A DNA stretch of 64,000 nt from Penelope pileata (lineage: Eukaryota; Chordata; Aves; Galliformes; Cracidae), in the NCBI GenBank assembly GCA_013396635.1, contig WBMW01004821.1, positions 61,155 through 125,154 of the forward strand, read 5' to 3'. Position numbers and translations under genes: made by a program. Below, in pieces: positions 34,938 to 47,796 of the stretch. The notes under the pieces were generated by a model, which saw only the letters and a list, made by a program, of their open reading frames with translations, did not search any database and had not been told where the DNA came from. Numbering within the stretch: position 1 is the stretch's first letter; every line of letters begins with the position of its first letter.

Positions 34938-35735
34938 GGCCCGCATGAACCTCATGAAGTTCAACAAGACCAAGTACAAGGTACTGCATGTGAGTTGGAG
35001 CAATCCCAAACATCAGTACAGACTGGGAAATGAACGAATGGAGGACGGCCCTGTGGAGAAAGAGCTGAGGATAATGATGAATGAAAAGCTCGACATGAGA
35101 TGACAATGTGCACTTGCAGCCAGGAAAACCAACCATATCCTAAGCTGCATTGAAAGAAGTATAGCTAAAAGACTGAAGGAGGTGATTCTCCCCTTTTACT
35201 CCATTCTCATGAGACCCATTTAGAGTACTGTGTTCAGCTCTGGGGTCCACAGCGTAAGACGCAGACATAGACTTGTTAGACCAGATCCAGAGGAGGACAA
35301 CCAAGATAATCAGAGGACTGGAGCACATCTCCTATGAAAACAAGATGAAAAAGTTGGAGTTATTGAGCTTCAAGAAAAGAAGGAAGCCTTATAGTAGTCT
35401 TCCAGTACCTAACAGAATCCTACAGGAAAGACTGAGAGGAGCTTTTTATCAGGGAACTTAGTGATAGGACAAGGGGTAATGGCTTTAAACTAGAACAGAG
35501 TAGATTTTGATCAGCTATCAAGAAGAGATACTTTATTATGAGGGTGACAAGGTGTTGGAATAAGTTACCTGGAGAAGCTGTCGATGCTCCATCTCTGAAA
35601 CTGTTCAAGGCCAGGTTGGATGGGGCTTTAGGCAAGCTGGTCTGATAGGAAGCATCCCTGACCATGGCAGGGGGGCTGGAGCTAGATGATTTTCAAGGTC
35701 CCTTGCAACTCAAACCATTCTATGAGTCTATATCA
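34938..35735 (+). mobile_element. CR1 LINE, moderately old
   Basis: Starts in the MKFNKTKYKVLHVSWSNPK-like region. It passes the RMEDGPVEKEL, TKIIRGLEHISYENKM and LELLSFKKRR segments and ends CAAACCATTCTATGAGTCT. Scattered stops and small indels break the frame. Confidence 0.9.
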
Positions 35736-38381
35736 ATTGCCACCTGTTGCTACTTTTATTTTCTTCCCTAAAGCTATACTGATCTAGGTCCTTTCTGCAA
35801 GCTTCACAAATTTTGATCATATGCTCACGTTAACCTTTCTGATATACGAAGGTAAGGGTTTGTCATTTCATGGCATTCATTGCCCTCATAAAATTGTAAA
35901 GATAAAGTTTTATGACCTCCTGTGTTCTTTCATCATAGTGAGTGTATTGCCAAAAGAGTAACACAGTAACCAGCTTGCTCTTTCTAACACCAACTGTTGG
36001 CTCACCAGTTCTTTACATAGTGGATTCATTTGTCAGTAATTACATATTGCTCTTTTCTTTCCTTCATTTTGCCAGCCCAGGCAGCTTCAAAGCCTTCCAT
36101 CTGAGATTTGCTAGTGAAACATTTCTCAATTCTGACTATGACATCTGCCTATCACTTTTTCTATGTTTCTGCTCTGCAGGAGTTGATATAGACAAAAATG
36201 AAAGGACAAGTGTGGTGCTGATTTTGAATACATATTCAAATTATATGATCATAGCAAGAAAAATTGTGTAATCCCATCCCTGTTTTCCTGTATGTTTATT
36301 ACACATATATTGACATTGTAAATTGAAAAAAAAAAAAAAAAGGGACAATAATGTGCAAATTGCTTGAATATTGTCAACGAAAGAAAATTTCTTATGTTTG
36401 ATAGTAGAAAATATGTAAACCTTTACATATTCAGGCTATTTTGAACCTGTTGTGTCTGTCCACTGCTCAGAAAAAGGACAGTTTTGAATCCATTAGGGCT
36501 TTACAAAGTATCACTGCTCCCTTAATTTCTATCCAAACTCCAGCAGGTAGCTGGTGCCCAAAATTAAAATCTATGTCTAAAGAGAAAAATTCAAGGAGAA
36601 AGCATTTCACATAAAATACTTTATTTATTTATGCAGTAAATATTTGCATTTATACAAGTTATTTTTTCAACAAGAAGAAATTACTGATTGATATTTTGAG
36701 TGTAATACTCTAAAAGCATGAAACTGTTTTCTAAATACTGTTACTTAGCCATTCATCGCATTGAAGAATTTTCTTACCTAAGTGTAGAATTCTGCACATG
36801 CTCCACTGGATTGCATATTACATTTCTGAAGTTTTTTGAGATCCATATTCAGTAACAAAACCCTGTCCTTAACATCTTAATAATTTGTGATTATAGAACC
36901 ATTTGTATCAAATTCATTTTTCAGTGTGACTAACATGATTTTATGGATTTATTTTAGTGACCATTTACAAAAGATTTAAACTCCCAAGTCAAACAGCATT
37001 CCATACATGAATTCACATTTAAAACAGCAAGAAATATGTTTTGAATTGACTGAACTTAGTCTGCAAGACTACTATAGCTTTATTGGCTAAGAGGACCAAA
37101 TCACTTAAACTTCCAGTTAGTTTTATGTAAAAGAAGTAACCGGTCTGCATAATATCACTGTTCTTGAGTTGAAAATGCATTTTTGTATTTTGTGATTGTA
37201 TTATTTAAAACATTAACTTTATTTAATTATACCCATTAAATAATCATTAAATGTTTTTAAAACAGTGAAGTTCCTGAAAGCCTGTCAGTACAGTGACTTC
37301 TTACATAATTAGATTTCTACATAAAAATCTTTTCTGAATATCTGAATTTTAAACACAAGACAAAGTTCTGTGAACTAAAAATACAAACATTCTGCAGTAT
37401 TTTTTTTATCAAAGTATTATGTTCTCCACAGAAAGTGACTAAAGCTCAGTTTTATCAAAATTAGCCATGATTGCCTTTAGCTGCAACCTCTTAAGATGTG
37501 GTTGAGTTTTGAGTTTTTCTGGCAACTTAAAGCAACTCCTAATCTTTGTGACCTCGCTGAAAAAGAGCATTGTAGCGTTAGAGTAAGAAAAAAATAGATA
37601 AGCTGATGTCCTCAGTGTATGTTACTTCAGTTAGAAGTGAAGAAAAATCATTTAGCTCCGCTATCTCAGTTGCATCACTGAAGGCAGATAGTAAACACAT
37701 GAAATTGGGGCAGCTCTAAATCTGCATATTAGACGAATATAAAACACTGAAAACACAACGTCTAGAGAGCGTGGGTGCCCTGATGATTAGGTGGTAGCTG
37801 TTTAGAGGACACTTTACCACAATTACATATAGAGAGAGAACTAAGTTATCAAAGTCTTGTCATTAATGCTGAAGCTTTCATGAGATCTAGGCTTCAGATC
37901 ATATGATCTTCCATATCCAGGCTTCCATATCCACAGATAGAGCCTTTGATGCTTACGTGGTTCATCCCTCTGAGTCACCTGTAAAAGATCTGAGCACCAT
38001 ACATTGTGATGTTCCACTACCGTATATTGATACAGCATGTGGATGTACACACATAATTTGGTTTGTTCAAAAGAAATCTCTCTCACTGCAGGAATAAAGA
38101 GCTTAATAAGTGTTCAGTATCGAAACTACAGATTCATAATTTCTTACTGTTATTGTTGGCCTTTAAAACCAGCAGGTAATCTCTACTCAATTAATTTTGT
38201 AGAAGATCACTTATCAGGCATCGTTTTATCAACACTTGACAACTAAAGAATGATTTGCTTACAATGGTAGGATTTCTTTAATTTTGTTGTTGAAATCAAA
38301 TTCATTCAATGTAAAGAAAGTTTTAATATGCTGTCTTAAATTGTTGTACAAAACAGAAGCTTGTGGATGCTTATTAACGTA

Positions 38382-38441
38382 AAGAATCATATATGGAATT
38401 TATCCCTTTAAAGAATATCACATATGGAATTTATCTCTTTA
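38382..38441. repeat. Two-copy tandem duplication of about 30 bp
   Basis: AAGAATCATATATGGAATTT and onward to CCCTTTA (38382-38410) is followed at once by AAGAATATCACATATGGAAT and onward to CTCTTTA (38411-38441), the second with a 2-base insertion and one C/T change. Confidence 0.85.
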
Positions 38442-41400
38442 GAGTAGTTCTGTGGTACGTAAGGAACTAAGTTTTTTTAAATGATGGAAATGACTGCAAA
38501 AGCAGAAAAGTTAGAAATTTAAAGTAACATATTGTATAAAATGCTTTTGAGATCTAAATTCTAAAACTTTTTCCTATTGTTTGATGGATATCCTTGTAGA
38601 ATGTGAACTCATAATATATTTATTCTGACAGGGAACTGAGTGGACTGAGCACTCCAAAGTTTAAAAAAAAAAAAAGAAAAGAGAATTCCATACATGTTTT
38701 ACAGATTTAACTTACATATTGTACAGTTACAATTCTATTTGCTCCTATACAGTTCAATACCTTTTTGAAAATTATGTTAATGGAAGAAAGTTGCTGCTGT
38801 TAGTTTTTCTATATCTGAATGTGTGATGTTGTTTTTATGGATCCTAGGGAATAATTCCTTTAGTTTGCTACAGGCATCTGTTATATCTCTCTTAAGCCAT
38901 CAGTGCTTACTGGTCAACTTGTTGTTGTTCATATGTAAAGCTATAGTGTACATGTGCAGTCCTTTGAAATTTTTTTTGACACTAAGGATGACTACAGAAG
39001 CATATCAATCTATAGTCAAGTGAACTGCATTGCTTCATCTCCTTTTGTTACTATGACTTATTTCTCCCCTCTGGCTTTTCAACTTTCTCCCAAGCTAATC
39101 ACTTCTCAACACTGAGATACTTGATATCATGCCTTGTCATTAATCACTCTGAAGTTAATGGATAGCATACCTTTCAGCACTACCTTGATTTTAACTTTGT
39201 CTGTGTAGTAATGAATCAAAGTCATCGAAATATAGGATAGTGCTATTTGAAAGCAAAGTCTCTTTTCTTTTTATATTAGTCAGTCTTTCATTTTTAGAAA
39301 ATCTTTTTACATTGTTTCAAAAGAATGTCACCCTGATTGATATTAAGGTGCTAAAAAATTGCAAATACAATTAGAAATAACAGCATTTCCTGTAAGTATA
39401 TCTGGATGAATTTCTTATTGCTAATAACGCTAGGTGTTGAAGAAGTATTGTAAAATTAAAGAATGTAACTCAATGAGGCCTTCTACCATGCCATTTCAAT
39501 TTAGAATTTTCATTTTTTCTTCATTACTATATGGACAAATTACCGGCCTGTACATTAGCAATTGATTTGTACAGCAGTTTTTGTCAGGAGTTTGAAATAG
39601 AAAAGATTTAAATAGTTTTCAGATTTATTTTAACCCATGATTCATTTTGAAATTCATCCTGGACTTCTTTCCTGCAAAATAGGCCAAAAGTTCAATGCAG
39701 GACAAAGAATGATTATTGATTGACTATTTAGTTTTGTATCCAGAGTAATTCTTCTAATTCTGAACTTTCCAAATGAACCATTAGGAAAAGAGATCTTTTA
39801 TCTCTCTTCAAGGAGAAGGGAGCTAAACACTGGGAGTTTTGCCATATTTCCATCAGTTTGATTCTTGTTCTAGTTCTGACTCATAATGATTTATGAATGT
39901 AATACACCAGTTTTCTGAGCATGCAAATCCCTTGAAAATTATTCCAAAATTGTATCTGCCCAGTCAAAAACGCAGTCCAAACCCCTCAGTTTGTAAACAT
40001 TTATACATGCATCCTACCAGAATTATATACCATCAAATGCATAGATTGTAGTGTATTATAAATTTCATTGCCGTTTTCTATCAATAACTATAGCTCTTTT
40101 AGAACTTTGCTTAATGGTAGGTCTTAAGTCTTAATAGCAGCCTCTATACATAAATGTGTACATGCATCTCTTACAGGCATAAAAGGTTTACAGAGATTAA
40201 GAGAATATCCTTTTAAAAAACATCTTCCCTTCTCCCCTAATTGATAGTAACAGTATTAACTGTAAACATATATCATGACTCAATATCAGCAGTCTTTCAT
40301 CATTTTTATAGGAATACTCAAAGTATTTCATGAGAGTATGCAGTAAGACAGTAAATCAAGACTAGAAGGCAGGTAGAAGAGAGAGGACTGTAAGTAAGTC
40401 AGTTACTAACATCAGTAGCGTTGTTCTAAACTAACCAAAGTGAGTCATATGGAATAGTGGCATCCATTCAGGAGAGCACTTTAAAGGTGCAGATAACAAA
40501 TAGGATTGCTTTTGTTTGCTGATCTCTGTTGACATATTATGTCCCTTTAAATAAACAAACAAACAAAAAGCAAGAGATCGAGAGAAGATTTCTTCGTTTC
40601 CTTCTTCCCTGGCGAGTAACTGTGCAGACTAAGGAGAGCCTCTACACCGCAGAGGTGGCTCCACCTCAGTCTGGTGATACATATGATCCGTATATTTATA
40701 CTCCACTGAAGAAAACAGAAATTAAATGCATGCCTGTGTACTTTGCATACATGTTATTCTCTTGCTAAATCAATTACAGGGACAATTCTAACAGCTTCCA
40801 ACTCATTAATCTCTCCTTCAACCTGTCCCATAACCTAATCCTTCCAAATGGCTTTCCGCTTCTCTGAGGAAATCTAGACTTAAAACAAGCCAAAAAAACA
40901 GCCACAACAAAACCAGAACTAATTTCAAACAAACGTCTGCCACTGAAGACTAAATTGTAGTACTTTGAAAACCCAGTTTATTTACTTCAAGAGGCAATAA
41001 TGTAATTATCTCTTGAGGTCAAATTACCCAAAACAGATACTGACACATTCTAATATTAGTTCAAAGAAATTTGGAGATACGTAGTCTCATTCATATTGGG
41101 GAAACTCAAACTGCACAACCTTTACTGGAAATAATACTTAGTGGAAAGTTGAGAAAGGAATGTAGAAGGTAAGATTTCATTCACATCATCTCACTGTTGC
41201 ACATGGTTCTCCAAAATTGCAACAGACAAAATTTATCTGGGGAGACAAATGCAATCAAACATTTAACAAAAGTGAAAAACAACAGGAAAAGCAGTTCAGG
41301 CAGCACAGTCAAAGCAACACATAGGTCTGGGAGAGTACCTGAATTTTTGTGAATAAGAAAACAAAATCAGCTAAAAACTTGGATTAGACTGTGGAATGTT

Positions 41401-43638
41401 TTCTCCTGATTATTGTTCACTCTGACGGAATTGTAAAATTATTTCACGTAGAAACTATGTAATTTGTCAGTAAGATACTGAAGGCTGTGTAATGATTTGC
41501 TAAAGACAAAAATCTATATGCAAGACTGAATACTTATGCTATTAATTACATTTTAACAATTAATGAGTAAATTGCAATACTGGATATATTTACTGGTTCC
41601 TAATAATGTAAGTGCATGTTTTCAAAACAAAACCAGGCTTAAATCTCCTCTAATGTCCAGATCTCATGTTCTAGAAGCTAAAATTACGGAATTATGTTTA
41701 TAAATCATAATCTTTCTACCACAGGACAGGTAAGGATAAGGAAATGAGAATGGTAGCTGGAACCTCAGTAAGTTTAGTGTTCAATACAGTTGTAAGGTTT
41801 TATATTGTAAAATAAAATAGATGGAAAAATAAGCTAAGTATATTTAGAGGTGAATAGAAATCAGAGATATAAAGAGAGAATATAAGAAATAATTTGAAAA
41901 TAGAACAGAATGAAGGGAAAGAATTAAAAAAATCCTTTTTTGTTCATTTAGATAAGATGGACATTGAGGACGGATCAGACATTACAACATTCTGTACACT
42001 TTGTGTTGCAAAATAGTGTTCTGAATGAAATAACTTTTTTTCAGTAGCAGGGTGAGTAAAATCAACAAGAAACAGATTTGAATAGCAAGTCAATAGGTCG
42101 ATGTACTATCTGAAGTGCTTTCTAAAGCGAGCATCACAAGTCCTTCAGTGTATATGCATCAGATTGCCATTTTCTTTGCTGGTTAATGGGGAAGAATGCT
42201 ATTGATCGGCTGGCTGACAGTATCTTGCACCAGTGAGTGTGTGTAAAGCTTATGTAGCTCACTGAATGTGTGATTTTTGCTATCAGTAGTAGAAGCCCAC
42301 AATCTGCTATGCTGACCCAGCAGTGCAGAGGATCAGCCTGGTCTTAGCATGAGCTGTGTTTCACTGGTTTAAACTCTGCACTGGGGCTCAGTGTCTGTTC
42401 CTGAACTGCTTTAGCTTCAGCTCTGGGAATGGCCCCTCTCAGTGACACTGCTGCTACCACCAGTCACTGCTTAACAGACAACAGCTCTTGATGTATGTGG
42501 GGCTGGGGCCGCAGCTGGCAGCCTGGGGAAAGTGGACTGTGATATGAAATTATGTTTAAAACAAACAAGCCTGAGACGAAGGAGGAAGAAGCAACTTCTA
42601 TGAGCGTCACCACTTTCATCAAGAAGGTATCAAGATGCTCATAAATCTCATAGTTAATGCCTAAACATTCACCTCCTTATTGAGGAACGCAAAAACTGTC
42701 ACCCTTCCAATCCAGAGAGCCACTGGAAAGGTGAACATAACATCAGAGGAAGGGCATATCAGTAAATTTTATTCTATAAGTATTTTAGAGCTTTTTAACT
42801 TTTCTATATTAAGTAGAGAGTATAAACTATTAGACTGTTGAAACATTAATTGGACTAGCTGCAAATTATTGGCTCATTTGTTGTGGTTCCTTTCGCTCAT
42901 GATAAGATTTTGAGCATAACCTGTAGCTCTCATTTTCTACCAAATTCACAACACAGGTAAGTAGAAGTGATTTCACTCTAGTAAAAATCTGCAGTGTTAC
43001 CTCTGTGTCTCACATGTTACTTGTCATTTTCTCTAGTTCTTCATCTAGTTAAATCCATCACACCTTTCCCATTCAAGAGCATCACAGTTTATCCTTGGCC
43101 TTAACACCAGCAGAATAGTAACACTGGTTGTCAACATACGAGACAAGAAGGTATAGTTAGAAGCTATCATTCTATCTTAGCTCAAGAACAATACCTTGGG
43201 AGATGTAGCTCTAGTTATCCAACATCAGAAACAGTACATTAGTGTGTAGCACTTAAACAACTTAATAATTCATTTAGCTAATATCTGCAGCTCAGATTTA
43301 ATTCCTAAGAATTCATGTGTATTGAATGGATCTGTCTTGACTGGTAACAGTGTATATTGAATGGGGCAGAAGAGCTCTCAGACTTCAATTAATTAATTAA
43401 GATTGCATAAGTTTTTGTTGACTCTGAAACTCAAGCACTTTTAAAATCAGATAGGCAGCTATAAATGTAATATTTGTGGACACATCCATTTTCTGGTGCT
43501 ATTAGCATTTAGTTTTGTTTTGTTTAAGAGTTTTTCATAACCTCAAAGTTGATAATAAGATAATTAGTACTTTTTTTACTAGAATATGAAATACCTTTTG
43601 TTCTAGCTTACTTGCAGTGAGCGCATATTTATCATAGT

Positions 43639-43730
43639 AATACTATACTATCTTACACTATACTACACTACATTACACTACACTATATACTACACTATAC
43701 TGTACTGTAATATACTGTACCTATACTACC
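43639..43730. repeat. Simple repeat built from TACAC and TATAC pentamers
   Basis: Irregular alternation of ACTATACT, TACACTATAC, TACTACAC and CTGTACTG words over about 90 bases; a decayed pentamer or decamer array. Confidence 0.85.
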
Positions 43731-44439
43731 TTTTTATATGATACCTTTTTCTACTATGGAGTGGGAAAAAAAAGTTATCAAATGCGACATAACCTGAGCC
43801 AGCCAAAGCTTTCAAATAGACCTGACTGCACTTTCTCTTCAATAAGGAAGGGCTTTGAATTGCTAAGGCTGTATCTTATAAAAGCATACTAAGAACAATG
43901 AATTTATAAAGATAGACATTAATACTAGAACAGAATAAAATACAAAGACCTTAATTGAGTCCTTTCCTCCAATTCTGTTATCAGTTCTCCACCAGTTCTT
44001 TTGTCAGGCCAGTTCTATAAATTTAAGCAGTTTCTACAGTTTTCTTCGTGGGACCGCAGGACAAATCTCTCTCTTTCCTTCACCAGGGTGCTTTACCTCC
44101 TTATATTTTATCTGCTTCTCTGCGTGCTCATATTGCTCACTCTGTTGCTTTCAGCTCTGCCTGGATTCCAGTAGCTTCAACTGTACTCAGGAGTGATTTC
44201 ACCCCTTCTCTCCAGCAGCTTCCTTGTAGTGTGCATTGTGGTAGACAGGAAAAGTTGAAATGGACCACCTTCCTTCATGCTGCTTACTCACATGCTCACA
44301 TGCTTTTAAAAAGAATTTAACATATGACAATTTACGCTACTATTTTACATGTAGTAAAAACAGACAAAACAAATGCTTGTCTCATTTGGAATCCGTCCAC
44401 TAGAAATACAAGCCCCCTTAAAGAGTTAAAGTTGAGGTT

Positions 44440-45335
44440 CTCATGTAATGGCATGCCACCGAAAGTTAGCAGCAGGAATTTTGCTCTCCTGAAGTTCAGG
44501 GTCAGTTCTTTGCCAGGCCCATATTCCTTGAGATCACAAAACCAAAAAGGGCATGGTTTCTACATCCCAGGGCGCCTCCAATCTTAACTGCTTTAATGAT
44601 CTCCTCTGCATTGTTGAGCACCAGGTCCAGTAACACTTCACCTCTGATTGTTCTCTCTAATGCATGAATGAGGAAATTATTGTCAATCCTGGAGTACATT
44701 GGACTGTAGTAGTCCACACAGCCCAACACAGTCCACTGTGTTGTTTTCCCAGCAGACATCTGTGTGGTTGAAATCCCCTATCAGGATGAGAGTCTGCAAG
44801 TACATCTGTTGTAACCAAAGCAAGAAAGCCTCATCAACAGGCTCCCCTTGACCAGGCAGCCTGTAGTAAACCTCAGCCACCAGACGTCCTTTATTGATCT
44901 GGTCCCTAATTTCAACCCATACACTCTCAACCTGATTGTGGCTATTTCTCAGAGGCAACTGTTTGCAATCTATCCGCTTCCTAATGTAGAGGGCAACTCC
45001 CCCACCCCTCCTGTCTCGTGTATCACTTCTAAAAAGCTTGTAGCCCTCAATCGTAGTATTCTAGTTGTGTGATTCTTCCTATCATGTTTCTGTGATAGCA
45101 GATAGGTCACAGTTTTCTAATTGCCCCATGGTTTCCACCTCCTACTTATTACCCATGCTGTGTGCAATAGCGTAGAGGCACTTCAGCTGAGCTATTGGCC
45201 ATGTTATCTTCTTGGAGGAGCCCTCCCAAATTCCTCTGGGACAAATCTGAAGTTTTCCCTTGCTGCTTCCTAAAGTAACAGTGTTCCCTGGCTCTCCTCT
45301 CACTCAGTGGTACATCCACTTCCCTCAGCAAAGCT
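44440..45335 (-). mobile_element. CR1-type LINE, endonuclease region of ORF2
   Basis: On the minus strand the frame 44683-44958 carries the endonuclease word LILIGDFNHTDVCW (the GDFN box), preceded by VAEVYYRLPGQGEPVDEAF. The following frame, 44502-44759, carries LLDLVLNNAEEI and VKIGGALGCRNHALFGF, the next endonuclease motifs with the SDH-type box decayed to RNH. A frameshift separates the two. No reverse-transcriptase or 3' end is attached. Confidence 0.82.
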
Positions 45336-47369
45336 AGTTTAAAGCTCAGATGATCAGTCCAGCAAACTTGCTGCTCAATTAAGAGGATTAAGAAGTTTTT
45401 AAGTAAAATAACATCTGTCTTCTTTTAAAGGGAGCTACTCTCTGCGTATCCATGATATACAGACATCAGATAGACAAAAGCCAAATTTATCTTACAAGGA
45501 AATAGTGACAACCTGTGAATCACGACAGTCATAATTTCAGAAGCTTTTCAAAGCTTTTAGAGAGCTTTGAAAATTCCTTTGTTCATGTTACTTGTGTATT
45601 TTAACCCTTTTAAACTGAATTTGAGTCATAAAACATCATATTTGATGAATTGTTCAAACATCATCATAATAATAAAATCAAACTCTGACCTTTTAAATTA
45701 AAGGCATTTTCAAAACAAATGGAGATTACAGATAAAAATTAAAATAAACATTAGGAAAAATCAAGATCATGCTGACCACTGCTCAGTTTAATTTATTAGT
45801 TGTCATATCTGTGAGTGCAATGTATTAAAACACAGGTAGGAATGCCTCACATTTGAAACAGTTTTTTTTTTTTTAATTGTCTTTTTTTCCCAAACAGTAA
45901 CAAGTAATTTAAAAAACATAGTTTACCACCTTGACCGTAAAATCAATAGACTGAAAAAGATGATTTTTAGCAACTATCTTTTGTAGCTTTCTGCAAAGTG
46001 AATGTTTCTGAAGACAAATCTGTGCTAAGACTATATTCTCTGTTTAATTTTAATCCATTCATTTGACAAGGTTCCAGACATTCTTCATTGACTAGTTTCA
46101 TGTTACTTGACATCAATTGCATAGAGTTCTGTATCAAACCTGAGCTAAATGTCTGGTTTGCCCTGTTTAGTTAGGAGAAAGAAAAGCTTCCCAGGAACAA
46201 TTATTTGCATCTGTCCTATTTATCTTTTTGTGATGGAATAATCCTCTAGAGCTGTTTAATTTGCTTTGCTGGTTTTAACAAGGGTTAGAACAGCTAGTTT
46301 TTATATGACTCATGTAAGATCTTAAGAAATTATATTTTATATGTCTCAGAGCACAGACCTCTTACTTTGCTGACATTAGACGTTTCGGTATGTAATATTT
46401 GAATACAGGACTCTTGAGGAAATACTGTGTGTATAAAGACAAAATTGTGTAGTAAAATTGAAATCTTAACAATCAACCATGCAGAAAATATTTTAATAAT
46501 GGTAGTTGAGGTTGTTATATACACACTTCTTGACATCTAATCCTTTTCCTGAAACTATGCTTACCCTTTCCTGACTTCTTTACATCTAAGAAGTTTCATT
46601 CTGGTTTTGGCAGCAGGAGTGTTATGGTAAACTGTCAACATCTGGAGTCGTCCTCTCCTGGTTTCGTTTTCCTTGTCTTAGGATTCACTTATGTTCATAT
46701 TTATGTTTGCTTCATGCTTTTATACTTTTTCTTCATTGCATTGGAACTCCACATTACATCTGAATTTACTATGTACGGTGGCCTTTATGTAAGTCAGATA
46801 AGTTCTTAATACCAGTTTTGTCCAACTCCAGGTTTGCATTTCCTTAACTTATCACTGGTGAGTTGCTTACAACCATCAGATCTCTAGTGTAAAGCCTGTG
46901 CCCAATTTCTTATCATTCTGTACTTGTACTCCCTTATGTTTCATCCTGTGTCTTTGCTTTCCAAGGCCTTTTTTATTATATCAGGCCTATATTGGTCTAT
47001 ATTACATCACTATTTTAGAGTTGTAATACTGTGACAGTACCATATGTTTTTGATGATGCCAGTCCCTTTTATGAAAAACTCCAGACCCTATTCCTCTCTT
47101 AACATTATTGCCATGGCATGTTGTCTGTACGAAGTGCTATGCATACAGTGCATCCTGAATCATTGAGTGCCCAAAAGTCTGCACAATATCCAGGGATCTG
47201 ACTACTCCCAATTTGTCTCTCTAAATAATGCTGATGGATATCATATTTGGCCTCAGGAAATGAAAACATACCCAAAGGTCATTGGAGACTAAAAGTTACA
47301 GTTCTAAGAATCTTTTCTTCGGAGGCTAATTTTCTTGAAAGAGAAATAGTACTGTGTTGTTTCTAGTTT
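45336..47369. other. Intron 5 spacer
   Basis: AT-rich. A T-run stands at about 45862-45875. No exon or repeat family recognised. Confidence 0.5.
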
Positions 47370-47796
47370 ATGAAATCATAGAATGGCTTGGGTTGGAAGA
47401 GACCTCAAAGATCATCCAGTTCCACCCCTCCTGCCATGGGCAGGGTTGCCAACCACTAGATTAGACACTAGATCAGGCTGCCCAGGGCCCTATTCAGCCT
47501 GGCCTTTAACACCTCCAGGGATGGAGTATTCAGAATTTCTGTGGGCAGCCTGTTCCAGCACCTCACCACTCTGAGTGAAAAATTCCTCCCTGGCATCTAA
47601 TCTAAATCTTCCCTTTTTCAGTTTAGCACCATTCCTCCTTGTCCTATCACTATCTACCCATGTAAAAAATTGATTTCCTTCCTGTTTATAAGCTCCCTCT
47701 AAGTATTGGAAGGTCACAGTGAGGTCTCCCTCTTCTCTTCTCTAGGCTGAACAACAGGCCCAGCTCCTTCAGCCTGTCTTCATAAAAGAGGTGCAT
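47370..47796 (-). mobile_element. CR1 LINE 3' end
   Basis: Reversed CR1 3' region beginning AATCATAGAATGGCTTGGGT, with TTCCCTTTTTCAGTTTAGCA and CAGGCCCAGCTCCTTCAGCC. The subfamily has a GCCATGGGCAGGGTTGCCAA segment that other copies in the window lack. It is about 430 bases, 5'-truncated. Confidence 0.92.

Larger units (their letters stand above)
35736..44400. other. Intron 5 spacer, the longest stretch without mobile elements I recognise
   Basis: About 8.7 kb, AT-rich. It holds a two-copy 30-bp tandem duplication (38382-38441) and a pentamer-like simple repeat (43639-43730). A somewhat GC-richer patch lies at about 42220-42540 without a reading frame I can support. No exon found. Confidence 0.5.

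Noticed and set aside
44048..44320. 90-codon plus-strand frame
   Set aside because: Looks protein-like at first glance, but I find no motif, no splice sites and no similarity I recognise.
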